Assembly: GCA_031276775.1 (NCBI GenBank)
Contig: JAISML010000026.1
Coordinates: 1 to 24,356 of the forward strand
Origin: Eubacteriales Family XIII. Incertae Sedis bacterium
Lineage (GTDB): Bacteria; Bacillota; Clostridia; Peptostreptococcales; Anaerovoracaceae
Direction of reading: 5' to 3'
DNA: 24,356 nucleotides
Shown here: piece after piece, positions 15,234 through 24,277 of the stretch
Numbering within the stretch: position 1 is the first letter of the stretch
Layout of the letters: each line of letters starts with the position of its first letter
The notes under the pieces: generated by a model
What the model was told of the DNA's origin: nothing
The model's database searches: none
What the model saw: only the letters and a program-made list of their open reading frames with translations
Program-made: the position numbers and the translations under genes

Positions 15234-17189
15234 CTAAACGCTTTCCGTTTTTTCGATCAGACTGCAGACGGCGTTGGAGAATGCCACCGGATCGTCGATG
15301 GGCAGACCTTCCATGAGCAACGCTTGGTCGTAGAGTATGGACGCGTAGTTTTTGACGGCGTCTTTGTCTTTTTCAAAAGCTTTTTTCAAAGCGTTTAAAA
15401 TGCCGTGATCGGCGTTGATCTCCAAGATGCGCTCCGCTTTTACTTTCTCGCCCGTCGGCATCGCGTTGAGTACCTTCTCCATCTCTATGGAAATGCCGTC
15501 GCCGCTGACCAGGACGACCGGGTGCGTCTTGAGCCGCTTGCTCAGTCTGACCTCGCTGACTTTCCCGTCCAAGGCTTCCTTGACGGCCGAAAGCAGGTAT
15601 TTGTTGCTTTCGGCCTGCTCCTCCGCTTTCTTCTTTTCCTCCTCGGTTTCCTCGATGCCGAGATCGCCCTCGGAGACGGATTTGAAATTTTTCTCCTTGT
15701 AGCTCATCAGCATTTTGAACGCGAATTCATCCACATCATCGGTGCCGTAGAGTATCTCGTAACCCTTGTCTTTCAGCAATTCGGTCTGCGGCAGCTTGTC
15801 GATCTTTTCCGTCGTGCCGCCGACGGCGTAATAGATGAATTTCTGATCCTCCGGCATCCTCGATACGTATTCCGCGAGCGTCACGGGCTTTTTCTCGGAA
15901 GAGGAATAGAACAAAATGAGGTCTTGCAGCGCTTCTTTGTTCATGCCGAATTTGTCGTAGACGCCGAATTTCAATTGCAGGCCGAAATTCTCGAAGAACG
16001 TTTCGTATTTCTCCCGATCCTTGGCCAACATCTCCGTCAGTTCCGCTTTGATCTTCTTTTCGATGCGCTGCGCGATGGCCTTGAGCTGTCTGTCGTGCTG
16101 GAGCATTTCACGCGAGATGTTCAAAGAGAGATCCTGCGAATCGACCAACCCGCGCACGAAGCTGAAATAATCGGGCAACAGTTCCGAGCATTTGTCCATA
16201 ATCAGTACGCCGCTCGAATAGAGTTGCAGTCCCTTTTCAAAATCCTTGGTGTAATAGTTGTAAGGGGCGCGCGCCGGGATGTACAGCAGGGCGTCGTAGC
16301 TGACCACGCCTTCCACGCCGGTGTGGACGACCTTCATCGGAGCCTCGTAATCGCCGAATTTTTCCTTGTAGAAGCCGTTGTACTCCTCCTCGGAAATCTT
16401 GCTCTTGGCTCTTTTCCAGAGGGGTACCATGCTGTTCAGCGTTTCTTCCTCGATGTAGGTCTCCGTTTCCGGTTCGGCGTCCTCTCCGGCTTTCGCATCT
16501 TTCGTTCGCGTCTTTTCCGTGTCCATCCTGATGGGATACCGGATGTAATCCGAATAGCGTTTGACCAGGCTGCGGAGTTGCCACGCGTTCAGATAGTCGT
16601 CAAATTTCTCATCGGGCGTGCTTTCCTTGATCGTCAGAATCACATCGGTGCCGGCATCCTCCTTCACCGACTCCCTGATGGTGTATCCGTCCGTACCTTT
16701 GGATTCCCACTCATAGGCCGTATCCGCGCCGTAGGCTTTGGAGATCACCCTGACGTCGCTGCTGACCATGAACGCGGAATAGAAGCCGACGCCGAATTGA
16801 CCGATGATGTCTATTTTTTTGCCGGCCTTCTCCGCCGCTTTTTTCTTCGCGTCCGTATCGGCTTTTTCCATGTCCTCGCTTTTGAACAGCAGGGAGCCGG
16901 ACTTCGCGATGGTGCCCAGATTGGCTTCCATCTCGTCCTTGGTCATGCCGATGCCGTTGTCGCTGATCGTCAGCGAGCGCCCGGCCTTGTCGACGGCGAT
17001 CTTGATGAAGAAGTCGTCCCTCGATATGCCGCTGATCTTTTCCGTCAGGCTCTTGTAATACAGTTTGTCTATGGCGTCGCTGGCATTGGATATCAACTCA
17101 CGCAGGAAGATTTCCTTGTGGGTGTAGATCGAATGGATCATGAGATCGAGCAACCGTTTTGATTCGGCTTTGAACTGTTTTTTTGCCAT
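15234..17189 (-). CDS. htpG: Chaperone HtpG (bacterial Hsp90)
   Basis: A 651-residue cytosolic ATP-dependent chaperone. The GHKL ATPase domain (1-220) shows ELISNASDA (Glu31, Asn35), DNGIGM (77-82) and GQFGVGFYSAF (130-140), all complete. The middle domain includes GVVSYDALLYIPARAPYNYYTKDFEKG and LNISREMLQHD. The C-terminal dimerisation part ends in PIDDPVAFSNAVCSL. It is slightly longer than the usual 620-635 because of two acidic/charged loops (AKAGEDAEPETE and EETEEEKKKAEEQAE). The ATG at 17189 has GGAGGG about ten bases upstream. It has its own promoter and a consensus CIRCE site, so heat-inducible, HrcA-repressed expression is expected. It is convergent with addB, with only 12 bp between stops. 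Confidence 0.96.
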   Translation of the reverse strand: MAKKQFKAESKRLLDLMIHSIYTHKEIFLRELISNASDAIDKLYYKSLTEKISGISRDDFFIKIAVDKAGRSLTISDNGIGMTKDEMEANLGTIAKSGSLLFKSEDMEKADTDAKKKAAEKAGKKIDIIGQFGVGFYSAFMVSSDVRVISKAYGADTAYEWESKGTDGYTIRESVKEDAGTDVILTIKESTPDEKFDDYLNAWQLRSLVKRYSDYIRYPIRMDTEKTRTKDAKAGEDAEPETETYIEEETLNSMVPLWKRAKSKISEEEYNGFYKEKFGDYEAPMKVVHTGVEGVVSYDALLYIPARAPYNYYTKDFEKGLQLYSSGVLIMDKCSELLPDYFSFVRGLVDSQDLSLNISREMLQHDRQLKAIAQRIEKKIKAELTEMLAKDREKYETFFENFGLQLKFGVYDKFGMNKEALQDLILFYSSSEKKPVTLAEYVSRMPEDQKFIYYAVGGTTEKIDKLPQTELLKDKGYEILYGTDDVDEFAFKMLMSYKEKNFKSVSEGDLGIEETEEEKKKAEEQAESNKYLLSAVKEALDGKVSEVRLSKRLKTHPVVLVSGDGISIEMEKVLNAMPTGEKVKAERILEINADHGILNALKKAFEKDKDAVKNYASILYDQALLMEGLPIDDPVAFSNAVCSLIEKTESV

Positions 17190-17239
17190 GTTTCGCGTCC
17201 CTCCGTACTTTATCGATAGTCATCTGCCGCTTCCAATGA

Positions 17240-17266
17240 TTAGCACTCACCGCATACGAGTGCTAA
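17240..17266 (-). promoter_or_regulatory. CIRCE operator (HrcA binding site)
   Basis: TTAGCACTC (17240-17248), nine bases, then GAGTGCTAA (17258-17266): a perfect match to the CIRCE consensus. It lies immediately downstream of the htpG -10, overlapping the predicted start of transcription, the usual place for HrcA repression. Confidence 0.95.
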
Positions 17267-17273
17267 CAAAACT

Positions 17274-17302
17274 ATCATATAACATCCGCAGGGGAATTTC
17301 AA
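17274..17302 (-). promoter_or_regulatory. SigA-type promoter of htpG
   Basis: Read leftward, TTGAAA (17297-17302, 5 of 6) is followed by exactly 17 bp and TATGAT (17274-17279, 5 of 6). The start point would be near 17267, at the edge of the CIRCE element. Confidence 0.8.
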
Positions 17303-17412
17303 CCGTAAATTTTGCCTGCGGGATGTCAGCTGATCTCTGTCGTGAAAGCAGCAGAAGTCTGACAACTATCGCCAAAGAACGGCAATCCGAACGCCATGCG
17401 TCAAACGCGGCT

Positions 17413-18183
17413 TCACCAAGGCGATCCGTAAACCTCGTATTGATCGGTCGCATAATTGCTTATCAGATCGGCTTTAAACGGCAATTTCCCTTTGGCGGGA
17501 ATCTCGCCGATAAACCAGGTATCCCCCGCAATCAATTTCCCCGCCCCGTCCCGGTAAACGATCGTTATTTCCGCGGAATCCACATCATAGTCGTTGGGAT
17601 TGGAGATGTCCCCGGTCACCACTGTAAAAGGTTCCTCGCGCCGCAAGTCCACGCCGTCGACGGAAAGCGGTGCATATTGGGGATGTTCGAGCGTGTCGAC
17701 GGACACAAACGCGTAATCATCCGGCGGTATTATCTCGAAATCGAGCGAAGCGGGCTCTTGTTCAAGCATCGGCCCCGCCAAGGCGATCACGGCGTTCTGC
17801 AGGGGATAGAGCAGATCCGCTTTGTGTGTTTGCGTCCCCAAAACCGCCCCGGCTCCGTCGCGTGCGGTTATGCTGAACGAAAAGTCCTCAACGGCTGTAT
17901 CCGCATTGGGATTCTTGATGATGACAGCGTAAAAAGTATAATATACGTCGCCGTTCTTCACTGCGAGATATCCGCTTTCCGTTATCTCGGGAGGGAGTGA
18001 TGTCTTGGCCTCCGGCGTATTCGCCTCATCGTCCGCAGGGGTTTCCCCGTTTTGCGCCGCTCCGGAACCGTTCCCGGCCGCTTTTTCTTTTCCGTCGTCT
18101 CCGTCGTCGTTTTTGCTCCCGCATCCCGCAAACGCAAACAGGACGACCAACGCAAGCAAGATTGCCAACCCCGTTTTTTTCAT
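17413..18183 (-). CDS. Secreted lipoprotein with two FxLYD-like repeats
   Basis: A 256-residue exported lipoprotein. The signal peptide has KK at residues 2-3, a hydrophobic core and the lipobox AFAGC, with the lipidated Cys at 21. A charged, Gly/Asp/Glu-rich linker (22-65) leads to two similar beta-rich domains at about 70-140 and 160-245. Each has a NPN turn (IIKNPNADTAVEDFSF and DISNPNDYDVDSAEI) followed by an R/Y-DGAG turn, as in FxLYD domains. GGAGGG lies about seven bases upstream of the ATG. Its function is unknown; such lipoproteins sit on the outer face of the membrane. It diverges from the ABC transporter genes, and a shared promoter region suggests, but does not prove, a link. Confidence 0.75.
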   Translation of the reverse strand: MKKTGLAILLALVVLFAFAGCGSKNDDGDDGKEKAAGNGSGAAQNGETPADDEANTPEAKTSLPPEITESGYLAVKNGDVYYTFYAVIIKNPNADTAVEDFSFSITARDGAGAVLGTQTHKADLLYPLQNAVIALAGPMLEQEPASLDFEIIPPDDYAFVSVDTLEHPQYAPLSVDGVDLRREEPFTVVTGDISNPNDYDVDSAEITIVYRDGAGKLIAGDTWFIGEIPAKGKLPFKADLISNYATDQYEVYGSPW

Positions 18184-18216
18184 GGTAACCCTCCGTTCCG
18201 TCTTCCGACTGCTTCA

Positions 18217-18245
18217 TTCCCGTATTATGGATAGTATGATATAAT
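18217..18245 (+). promoter_or_regulatory. Candidate promoter of the ABC transporter operon
   Basis: A perfect TATAAT at 18240-18245 lies 50 bases before the ATPase ATG. The hexamer 17 bp upstream (TTCCCG, 18217-18222) is a poor -35, so the call rests mainly on the -10 and the position. Confidence 0.35.
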
Positions 18246-18264
18246 AAATTTATAGTGAAAGCAA
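18236..18264 (-). promoter_or_regulatory. Candidate promoter of the lipoprotein gene
   Basis: Read leftward, TTGCTT (18259-18264, 3 of 6) is followed by 17 bp and TATCAT (18236-18241, 5 of 6). It overlaps the rightward -10, so the two divergent units may compete or be co-regulated. Confidence 0.4.
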
Positions 18265-18294
18265 CAATTACAAGCTGCGCACAAGGAAGTATCC

Positions 18295-18999
18295 ATGTCT
18301 GTCTATGTGACCTTTGATGAAGTGACGAAAGTCTACCGAACGGGCGAAGTGACGACTGCGGCGTTGAACGGCGCGTCCTTTGCGGTGGATCGCGGGGAGT
18401 TTTGCGTCGTCGTCGGACCTTCGGGCGCGGGGAAGACCACGATCCTCAACATATTGGGCGGGATAGACCGTTGCAGTTCCGGCAGCGTCGTCGTGGACGG
18501 CAACGACATTGCGAAGATGAACGAGCATCGGTTGACCGTCTATCGCAGACAGGATGTCGGCTTCGTGTTTCAATTCTACAACTTGGTGCAGAATCTGACC
18601 GCGCTTGAAAACGTCGAATTGGCGTCGGAGATCTGTGACAATCCGCTGAATCCGAGGGAAGTGCTCGACGCGGTGGAGCTCTCGCACCGCATCGACAATT
18701 TCCCCGCCCAGCTTTCGGGCGGCGAACAGCAGCGGGTGGCCATCGCCAGGGCGATGGCCAAAAATCCCAAGCTCATGCTCTGCGATGAGCCGACGGGGGC
18801 GCTCGACGGCGCGACCGGCGTTCAGATATTGAAACTCCTGCAGAAGATGAGTCTCGATTCCGGCATGACGGTCATCCTCATCACCCACAACACCGCCATC
18901 ACCGGGATGGCGCAAAAGGTGATCGAGGTGCGCAACGGCGGGATCGAAAGCGTTTACAGGAATGCCGATCCGAAGCGCGCCGAGGAGGTCGCTTTGTGA
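18295..18999 (+). CDS. ABC transporter ATP-binding protein, MacB/LolD type
   Basis: A 234-residue ATPase of the MacB/LolD/FtsE-like subfamily. Walker A is GPSGAGKT (41-48), the Q-loop glutamine is in FVFQFYNL (about 93), the signature is LSGGEQQ (140-146), Walker B LMLCDEP (160-166) with the catalytic Glu, and the switch His is in ITHN. All catalytic elements are intact. AAGGAAG lies about seven bases upstream of the ATG. The TGA overlaps the GTG start of the permease by four bases, so the two proteins are translationally coupled and form one transporter. The family usually performs mechanotransmission at the membrane (antibiotic resistance, lipoprotein or peptide handling) rather than classic import. 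Confidence 0.93.
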   Translation: MSVYVTFDEVTKVYRTGEVTTAALNGASFAVDRGEFCVVVGPSGAGKTTILNILGGIDRCSSGSVVVDGNDIAKMNEHRLTVYRRQDVGFVFQFYNLVQNLTALENVELASEICDNPLNPREVLDAVELSHRIDNFPAQLSGGEQQRVAIARAMAKNPKLMLCDEPTGALDGATGVQILKLLQKMSLDSGMTVILITHNTAITGMAQKVIEVRNGGIESVYRNADPKRAEEVAL

Positions 19000-21900
19000 T
19001 CCGCACATTGCGCAAGGTCAGGCGCAGGGAACTGCTGAACACCCCCGGACGGTTCATCGCGCTCTTTCTCATCACTGTTCTTGGCTCCGGATTTTTTGCG
19101 GGTCTTCAATCCGCCGCCCCCTCCATGGAACGCACGGCGGACGTCTTCTTCCGCGAAACCGGTCTGCCGGATTTCAGACTGTACTGTGATCAAGGCATTG
19201 CGATCGAGGATGCGCAAGCGGTGCGCGCGCTGCCGGAAGTGGCTGACGCCGTCCCCGCGTACCGCGTCGACGTCAGGGCTGCCATCGGAACCGCCTCTTC
19301 CAACTATGCGATCCACAGTCTGCCCGATTCCCACCGGGAAGCCGATCGCGCGCGGCTCACCCTGACGCAGGGGCGCTTGCCGGAAACGCCGGACGAATGC
19401 GTCGCCGACGCCTATTCGCACATCAGGATCGGAGATGTGATCGCCGTAAATCCGGACAACGCCGAAGCGACTTTGCGTCTGCTGTCCGAGCGGGCGTTTA
19501 CCGTCGTCGGGCTGACATGGTCCGCGGATTATATCTCCATCGACAGGGGCAACACAAACATCGGAAACGGGCGGATTGCGAATTTTCTCTATGTGCCGGA
19601 ATCGGCGTTTGACAGTCCCTACTATACGGAATTGAACGTCGCGCTCGCGAACGACGCGCAGCTGTCCGCGTTTTCCGACGCGTACGGGGAAAGGACGGAC
19701 GAAGCGTCCGAACTGTTGTCGCGCCTTGTGCAAAACAGGGCCGAGGATCGGTACGGGAAAACGGCGGAGGAAATTGCCGCGCAAATCGACGCCGGCGAAG
19801 CCGACTATGCAAACAAACGGTCGCAGGCGGACGCAGGTCTGAGTGCGGCGCAGGCGGAGTTGCAGGAAAGCGAAGCCAAGCTGAACAGGGAAGAGGAACG
19901 CTACCGCCAATACGTGTCGGAGTTCAACGCCGGCAAGGAGACGGCGGCTGCGAACAGAAAAGCTTTGGAGGATGCGGGGAACGCTTTGACGGCTTCCGGG
20001 GAACAATTGGCTGCGGGCAGGGCAGCCTTGGCCGCCGGACGCAACGCGCTTGGCGAACTTTCCCTGCAACGGGATGCGCTGACCGCAGCGTTGGCGTCGG
20101 CAACCGATCCGGCGGCGATCGCCGCTTTGACGGAGCAACTCGGTGCGCTCAACGCGCAGATGACCGAACTCTCCGTCCGTCTCGATGCGCAGGAGGGCGA
20201 ATTGGCGGCGGGCGAACAGGCGTTCCAAGACGGATCGGCCCGGTACGGGGAGAGCAAAGCGCGTTTGGAAAGCGCGGAAGCGCAGCTTGCGACGAAGGAA
20301 AGCGAGTTGGCGGCTTTTCGCGCGGAGTTGGATCGGGCCGCGGAAGCGCTGACTGCGGGTCGGGCAGCTTACGAACAGGAATACGCGTCGGCAAACGAGG
20401 CGCTCGACGATGCCCGCAAAGAACTGGATGAGGGACGCGCCGCGCTGAACGATCTGCCTGTGCCCGCGTGGACCGTTCGGGGCAGAGAAGACTTCCCCGG
20501 TCATACGGGCTTCCGCTCCGATGCGGATCGCATCGGCAGGATGTCCCTTCTGCTGCCGTGGTTCCTTTTTCTCGTCGCAGCTCTTGTCTGTCTGACGACC
20601 ATGACCCGCATGGTGGAAGAACACCGCACGCGGATCGGCGTGCTGAAAGCGTTGGGGTACCGACGGCGTTCCATCATGGGCATCTATCAGTTCTACGCGT
20701 GGTTCATCGGTTTGTTCGGCGGGGTGATCGGCGTTTCCCTCGGTTTGCTCATCTTTCCCCGCGTCGTTTGGAACGCCTACGCCACCATGTACCGCATGGG
20801 GGAGTTCATGCCGGCCGTCGCGCCTGTTCCCTGCGCGGTCGGCTTGCTTGGAAGCACCGTTGCCATCTCTCTTGCGACGGCGGCGGCCTGCCGCAGGGCG
20901 TTGGACAGCAACGCCGCGTCCCTCATGCGTCCGCAGGCTCCGAAACCGGGGCGGCGCGTATGGCCGGAGCGCATTCCTTTTCTGTGGAGGCGTTTTACGT
21001 TCAGTCAAAAGGTGACGATCCGCAATCTGTTTCGATACAAAAAGAGATTTTTTATGACGATCATCGGCGTCGCGGGTTGTACGGCTTTGTTGCTGACCGG
21101 CTTCGGGTTGCAGGATTCCGTCGACGGCGTGGTCGATCTGCAGTACGGGGAAGTGTCCCATGCGCGCGCCACGCTCCTGCTGAATCACGCTTCCGGCGCG
21201 GCGGAAGAGACGCCGTTGAATGCGGGTTCGGACGGTTACGACATCGCCTACGCGCACCTTGCCGCCGTGGACGCATCGGCCGGTTCGCGCAACAACAACG
21301 GTCTTGTGACCTATCTTTACGTTCCGGAGGATGCGGAAGCATTGAACGGGTTTCTTTCTTTTCGGGAACGCAGGGGGCATAAGCCCGTACTTTTCCCTCC
21401 GGCAGGCGAGGCGCCCGCAGCCGTGATCACGGAGCGTTTGGCGAATGCCATGGGCGTCAAAGCGGGAGACGAAATTGCGTTCAGCCCCCCGGACATGAAA
21501 GAAGTTTCGGTTCGCGTGGCCGGCGTCACGGAAAATTACGTCTACAATTACATCTATCTCACGTCAGAAGCTTACAAAACGCTCTTTGGGATCGCACCGA
21601 CATTCACATCCGTCGCCTTGAAGTCGGATCTGCCCGAAGCTGATTTTAACGACTTGCTTGCGGAACTTGTGGCGACGGAAAACGTCACTTCCGCGCTCCC
21701 CGTTTCACAATTGCGGGAGATCATGGATCAGGTCATCGCGAATATGTCCGCAGTGGTATGGCTCATCATCGTCGTCGCGTCGGCGCTGGCGCTCGTCGTC
21801 CTGTACAATCTCGTGAACATCAACATCACGGAGCGGGAACGGGAACTGGCGACGTTGAAAGTGCTGGGATTTTATCGCAGGGAAGTGGCGGCTTACATAT

Positions 21901-22145
21901 TCCGCGAAACGACGACGCTTACGATCATCGGCATTCTCATCGGTCTTGTCTGCGGCGTTTTCCTGCACAATTACGTGATAGCGTCCATAGAGGTAAATGA
22001 GGTGATGTTCGCCCGCCTGATCCTGCCGAAAAGCTATGGCTTTGCGATCGCGTTCACCTTGGGATGCAGTTTGCTGATCGGTCTGCTCATGCTGCCGCGC
22101 CTGAAACGCATCGACCCCGTAGGTTCGCTGAAATCCGTGGAATGA
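18996..22145 (+). CDS. ABC transporter permease with two FtsX domains and a coiled coil (MacB superfamily)
   Basis: A 1049-residue membrane protein starting at GTG 18996, inside the ATPase stop codon. TM1 lies at about 20-40, then a periplasm-like/extracellular region. Residues about 262-488 are a long Ala/Glu/Lys/Leu-rich coiled coil with many heptads. The first FtsX block has TMs at about 517-540, 562-592 and 607-632. A TM at about 685-705 opens the second half, followed by an outer domain, and the last FtsX block has TMs at about 920-943, 968-990 and 1010-1032. The LLKALGYRRRSIMG-type coupling motif (LKALGYRRRSIMGIY and its twin LKVLGFYRREVAAY) is present twice. The substrate is unknown. 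The coiled coil may span the cell wall or contact a partner. Confidence 0.88.
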   Translation: MIRTLRKVRRRELLNTPGRFIALFLITVLGSGFFAGLQSAAPSMERTADVFFRETGLPDFRLYCDQGIAIEDAQAVRALPEVADAVPAYRVDVRAAIGTASSNYAIHSLPDSHREADRARLTLTQGRLPETPDECVADAYSHIRIGDVIAVNPDNAEATLRLLSERAFTVVGLTWSADYISIDRGNTNIGNGRIANFLYVPESAFDSPYYTELNVALANDAQLSAFSDAYGERTDEASELLSRLVQNRAEDRYGKTAEEIAAQIDAGEADYANKRSQADAGLSAAQAELQESEAKLNREEERYRQYVSEFNAGKETAAANRKALEDAGNALTASGEQLAAGRAALAAGRNALGELSLQRDALTAALASATDPAAIAALTEQLGALNAQMTELSVRLDAQEGELAAGEQAFQDGSARYGESKARLESAEAQLATKESELAAFRAELDRAAEALTAGRAAYEQEYASANEALDDARKELDEGRAALNDLPVPAWTVRGREDFPGHTGFRSDADRIGRMSLLLPWFLFLVAALVCLTTMTRMVEEHRTRIGVLKALGYRRRSIMGIYQFYAWFIGLFGGVIGVSLGLLIFPRVVWNAYATMYRMGEFMPAVAPVPCAVGLLGSTVAISLATAAACRRALDSNAASLMRPQAPKPGRRVWPERIPFLWRRFTFSQKVTIRNLFRYKKRFFMTIIGVAGCTALLLTGFGLQDSVDGVVDLQYGEVSHARATLLLNHASGAAEETPLNAGSDGYDIAYAHLAAVDASAGSRNNNGLVTYLYVPEDAEALNGFLSFRERRGHKPVLFPPAGEAPAAVITERLANAMGVKAGDEIAFSPPDMKEVSVRVAGVTENYVYNYIYLTSEAYKTLFGIAPTFTSVALKSDLPEADFNDLLAELVATENVTSALPVSQLREIMDQVIANMSAVVWLIIVVASALALVVLYNLVNINITERERELATLKVLGFYRREVAAYIFRETTTLTIIGILIGLVCGVFLHNYVIASIEVNEVMFARLILPKSYGFAIAFTLGCSLLIGLLMLPRLKRIDPVGSLKSVE

Positions 22146-22174
22146 CGCAAATGAACAGGAACGCAAAATCCGCG

Positions 22175-24223
22175 TCAGACGCTCCGGACTGCGGTCGTTT
22201 GACCTGTGCGAACCTGCGCCGCCCTGCGCACGATCATGTTCGTGGCGATGCCTGTCCCCAACAGTCCGTAGAACATGGGCATGACGGAGACCGTGCTGTC
22301 GTTGACGACGCCCGATACGAGAAAGCCGCAGACGCCGAGAAAGATGCCCGCCCCCGCGTAGGACGCGAACGTGTCGAACGTCTCTTTTCTGTACAGTCGG
22401 AAGCTCCCGACGAGATAGCCGCCGAACAGGATCAGCAGGGCGATGAGCGACAATACGCCTGTGTTGAACGCGATCCCGATATACATGTTGTGCGGTTTGT
22501 CCACGATCATGTTGACGCTCCACCCGGCGTTGTACTTGCCCACATAGTCATTGTGCGGGAAGTAAATGGCGAAGGTGTCCGCGCCTTTCCCGACGAGTAC
22601 CGTGTCCCTGAGCATCGGCAGGGACACCGACCATATGTAGCCGCGTCCGCTCCCAAAGCCCGGGTTGTTTTGAAAACCAAAGTGGGGGATATTTGCGAGT
22701 TCCACGGATTTTCCCATGTCGTTTTGAAAGATCAGATTGCCCGGACGCTCGCCGTCGACCAGAAATTTCCATTGCCTTTCCTCATTTTGAAGGGAAAAGA
22801 TCAACATTTCCTTCCCTCCTTCGCTACGGGAAGGCGCGATCCGCACATCCCGAAACGACGCGTCCTGAAAGGAAACCATGCCGGAAGCATCGCTCTGCGA
22901 CCAAGGCAGACTGTTGCCCCCGGCGTCGGTGGCGGTCATGACGCCGTCCGGCGTGGCAGCGATTGTTGCGACATTGCCGTCCAGGCTGAACGTCAGTCCC
23001 CTGTCGTCCGTGATGAAATAGTCGAGCCGGTGACCGGACGCGCCGGGTTTGCCCGACGCTTGCGGTTGCGCGTTTTGTTCCGTACCGGCGCCTATGACGC
23101 TTCTGACCGCGCCCCTCAGTTCGGGACCCCACCGATCCAAGGTGACGCCTCCCACGATCAGTGTGAGGGCGACAAGGACTGCGACGGACTTCCACCAATG
23201 CAGAAGCCGTTTGTTCAGCAATATCACCGCGACGACGACGACGACCGCACAACCGAGAAGCCCTCCGGAGGATGCGGAACCGATCAGGTTGAACACCAAA
23301 AGCGTGAAGATCGCGCCCCACAGGATCTTTTTCGCCAAACGTTTTTCCCGAATGAAGAGCAGACCGAAGATCGGCAGAAGCAACGTCAGATAGAAAGATA
23401 CGTAATTGATGTTGTAGACGGTCTGATAGATTTCCCGGTTCTGAAATTCAAAACGCAGATATTCCTCCCCCGCTTCTTTCGCTTGGTCGATCTGATCCCA
23501 GGGCATACTCCCGTCGGGAAGTTTTTTGTTGGGGACGAGAAGCTTGAGCCCGGGCGCCGTGCGCAGGAAGTCATGGTCGGTCGCCTGCGACACGCCCAAA
23601 AGCGAAAGCAGGATCGTGACGCCCGTCACGGGATACAGGATGCATTTGAGATTGTGTTCGCTGTTCACGGAGTTGATGAGATAGAAGAGCATGAGCATGT
23701 AGCAGATGATGACGGCCGTACCCTCAAACCGGTCGTTCCAACCGCTCCAGGCCACATCCCTGTGCTCGGACAGCGCCCAGGACAGCAGGGTGAGGAACAG
23801 ATAGACCGCCATGGGTATGTAGCAGACGCTGCGCTTGACGGCAAAGGATTGGGTGACGATCCGGTACAGCAGAAACACCAGCGCCGCAATGGTGGCGATC
23901 TCAATGAGCATCACCTTGTAATGGCTGAAAAACTCGGTCAGCTCCGTTCTGTCGCTGCTCCAGTAATAGACGCTCATGTCGCGTTTGTATCTGTACTGGC
24001 GCACGATCAGAATGACGACGGCGGTAAAGACGGCGGCGGGCAGCAGTTGCAAACCGCCCACGGATCGATCCGGCAGACCGGCGTGGCTCATGCTGAACAG
24101 ATAATGTTCTTTTTTGAGACGCGCCGCTTCCTTGGGGTCGATCTCCGCTCCTCGTTTGTCTTTGCCTTTCCTGCCGTATTTCATTCCGGATGCGGCGGCC
24201 TTTTTATGTTTTCTCTTTGCCAT
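22175..24223 (-). CDS. O-antigen ligase/polymerase-like (Wzy_C) polytopic membrane protein
   Basis: A 682-residue protein with about 11-12 hydrophobic segments. A basic cytoplasmic N-terminus (KRKHKKAAAS, KYGRKGKDKRG) precedes TM1 near 56-76. Several TMs follow up to about 365, then a large hydrophilic extracytoplasmic segment (about 366-575), then three terminal TMs. The segment GKGADTFAIYFPHNDY ... DKPHNMYIGIAFNTGVLSLIALL (about 545-605) matches the Wzy_C/WaaL pattern, with its HN.Y motif. Such enzymes polymerise or transfer surface glycans on lipid carriers, or glycosylate proteins. The ATG at 24223 is chosen because a promoter ends shortly upstream; the frame is open to 24340 but starts before that promoter. 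The RBS (GAGG, 12-base spacing) is weak. No other glycan genes lie nearby. Confidence 0.78.
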   Translation of the reverse strand: MAKRKHKKAAASGMKYGRKGKDKRGAEIDPKEAARLKKEHYLFSMSHAGLPDRSVGGLQLLPAAVFTAVVILIVRQYRYKRDMSVYYWSSDRTELTEFFSHYKVMLIEIATIAALVFLLYRIVTQSFAVKRSVCYIPMAVYLFLTLLSWALSEHRDVAWSGWNDRFEGTAVIICYMLMLFYLINSVNSEHNLKCILYPVTGVTILLSLLGVSQATDHDFLRTAPGLKLLVPNKKLPDGSMPWDQIDQAKEAGEEYLRFEFQNREIYQTVYNINYVSFYLTLLLPIFGLLFIREKRLAKKILWGAIFTLLVFNLIGSASSGGLLGCAVVVVVAVILLNKRLLHWWKSVAVLVALTLIVGGVTLDRWGPELRGAVRSVIGAGTEQNAQPQASGKPGASGHRLDYFITDDRGLTFSLDGNVATIAATPDGVMTATDAGGNSLPWSQSDASGMVSFQDASFRDVRIAPSRSEGGKEMLIFSLQNEERQWKFLVDGERPGNLIFQNDMGKSVELANIPHFGFQNNPGFGSGRGYIWSVSLPMLRDTVLVGKGADTFAIYFPHNDYVGKYNAGWSVNMIVDKPHNMYIGIAFNTGVLSLIALLILFGGYLVGSFRLYRKETFDTFASYAGAGIFLGVCGFLVSGVVNDSTVSVMPMFYGLLGTGIATNMIVRRAAQVRTGQTTAVRSV

Positions 24224-24248
24224 AGCTTTGATTTTCCTCAATGGGAAA

Positions 24249-24277
24249 ATTGTACCACGTTGATGGGGTACAGGCAA
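24249..24277 (-). promoter_or_regulatory. SigA-type promoter of the O-antigen-ligase-like gene
   Basis: Read leftward, TTGCCT (24272-24277, 4 of 6) is followed by 17 bp and TACAAT (24249-24254, 5 of 6). The start would be near 24242, about 19 bases before the ATG at 24223, leaving a short leader. This supports the ATG at 24223 over upstream in-frame codons. Confidence 0.6.

Noticed and set aside
15405..17162. 585-codon open frame antisense to htpG
   Set aside because: It is a shadow of htpG's codon bias: composition is Arg/Phe/His-rich, with no family motif, while the opposite strand is unmistakably HtpG.
17303..17412. Terminator for the lipoprotein gene
   Set aside because: Only a weak 6-bp inverted repeat with a large loop and no T-run is present; not enough for a call.
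18954..21380. 808-codon open frame antisense to the ABC permease
   Set aside because: Rich in Arg, Gln and His with no membrane or domain pattern. Long antisense frames are expected in GC-rich coding DNA.
22146..22174. Terminator between the ABC permease and the O-antigen-ligase-like gene
   Set aside because: No convincing stem plus T-run in the 29-bp convergent gap.
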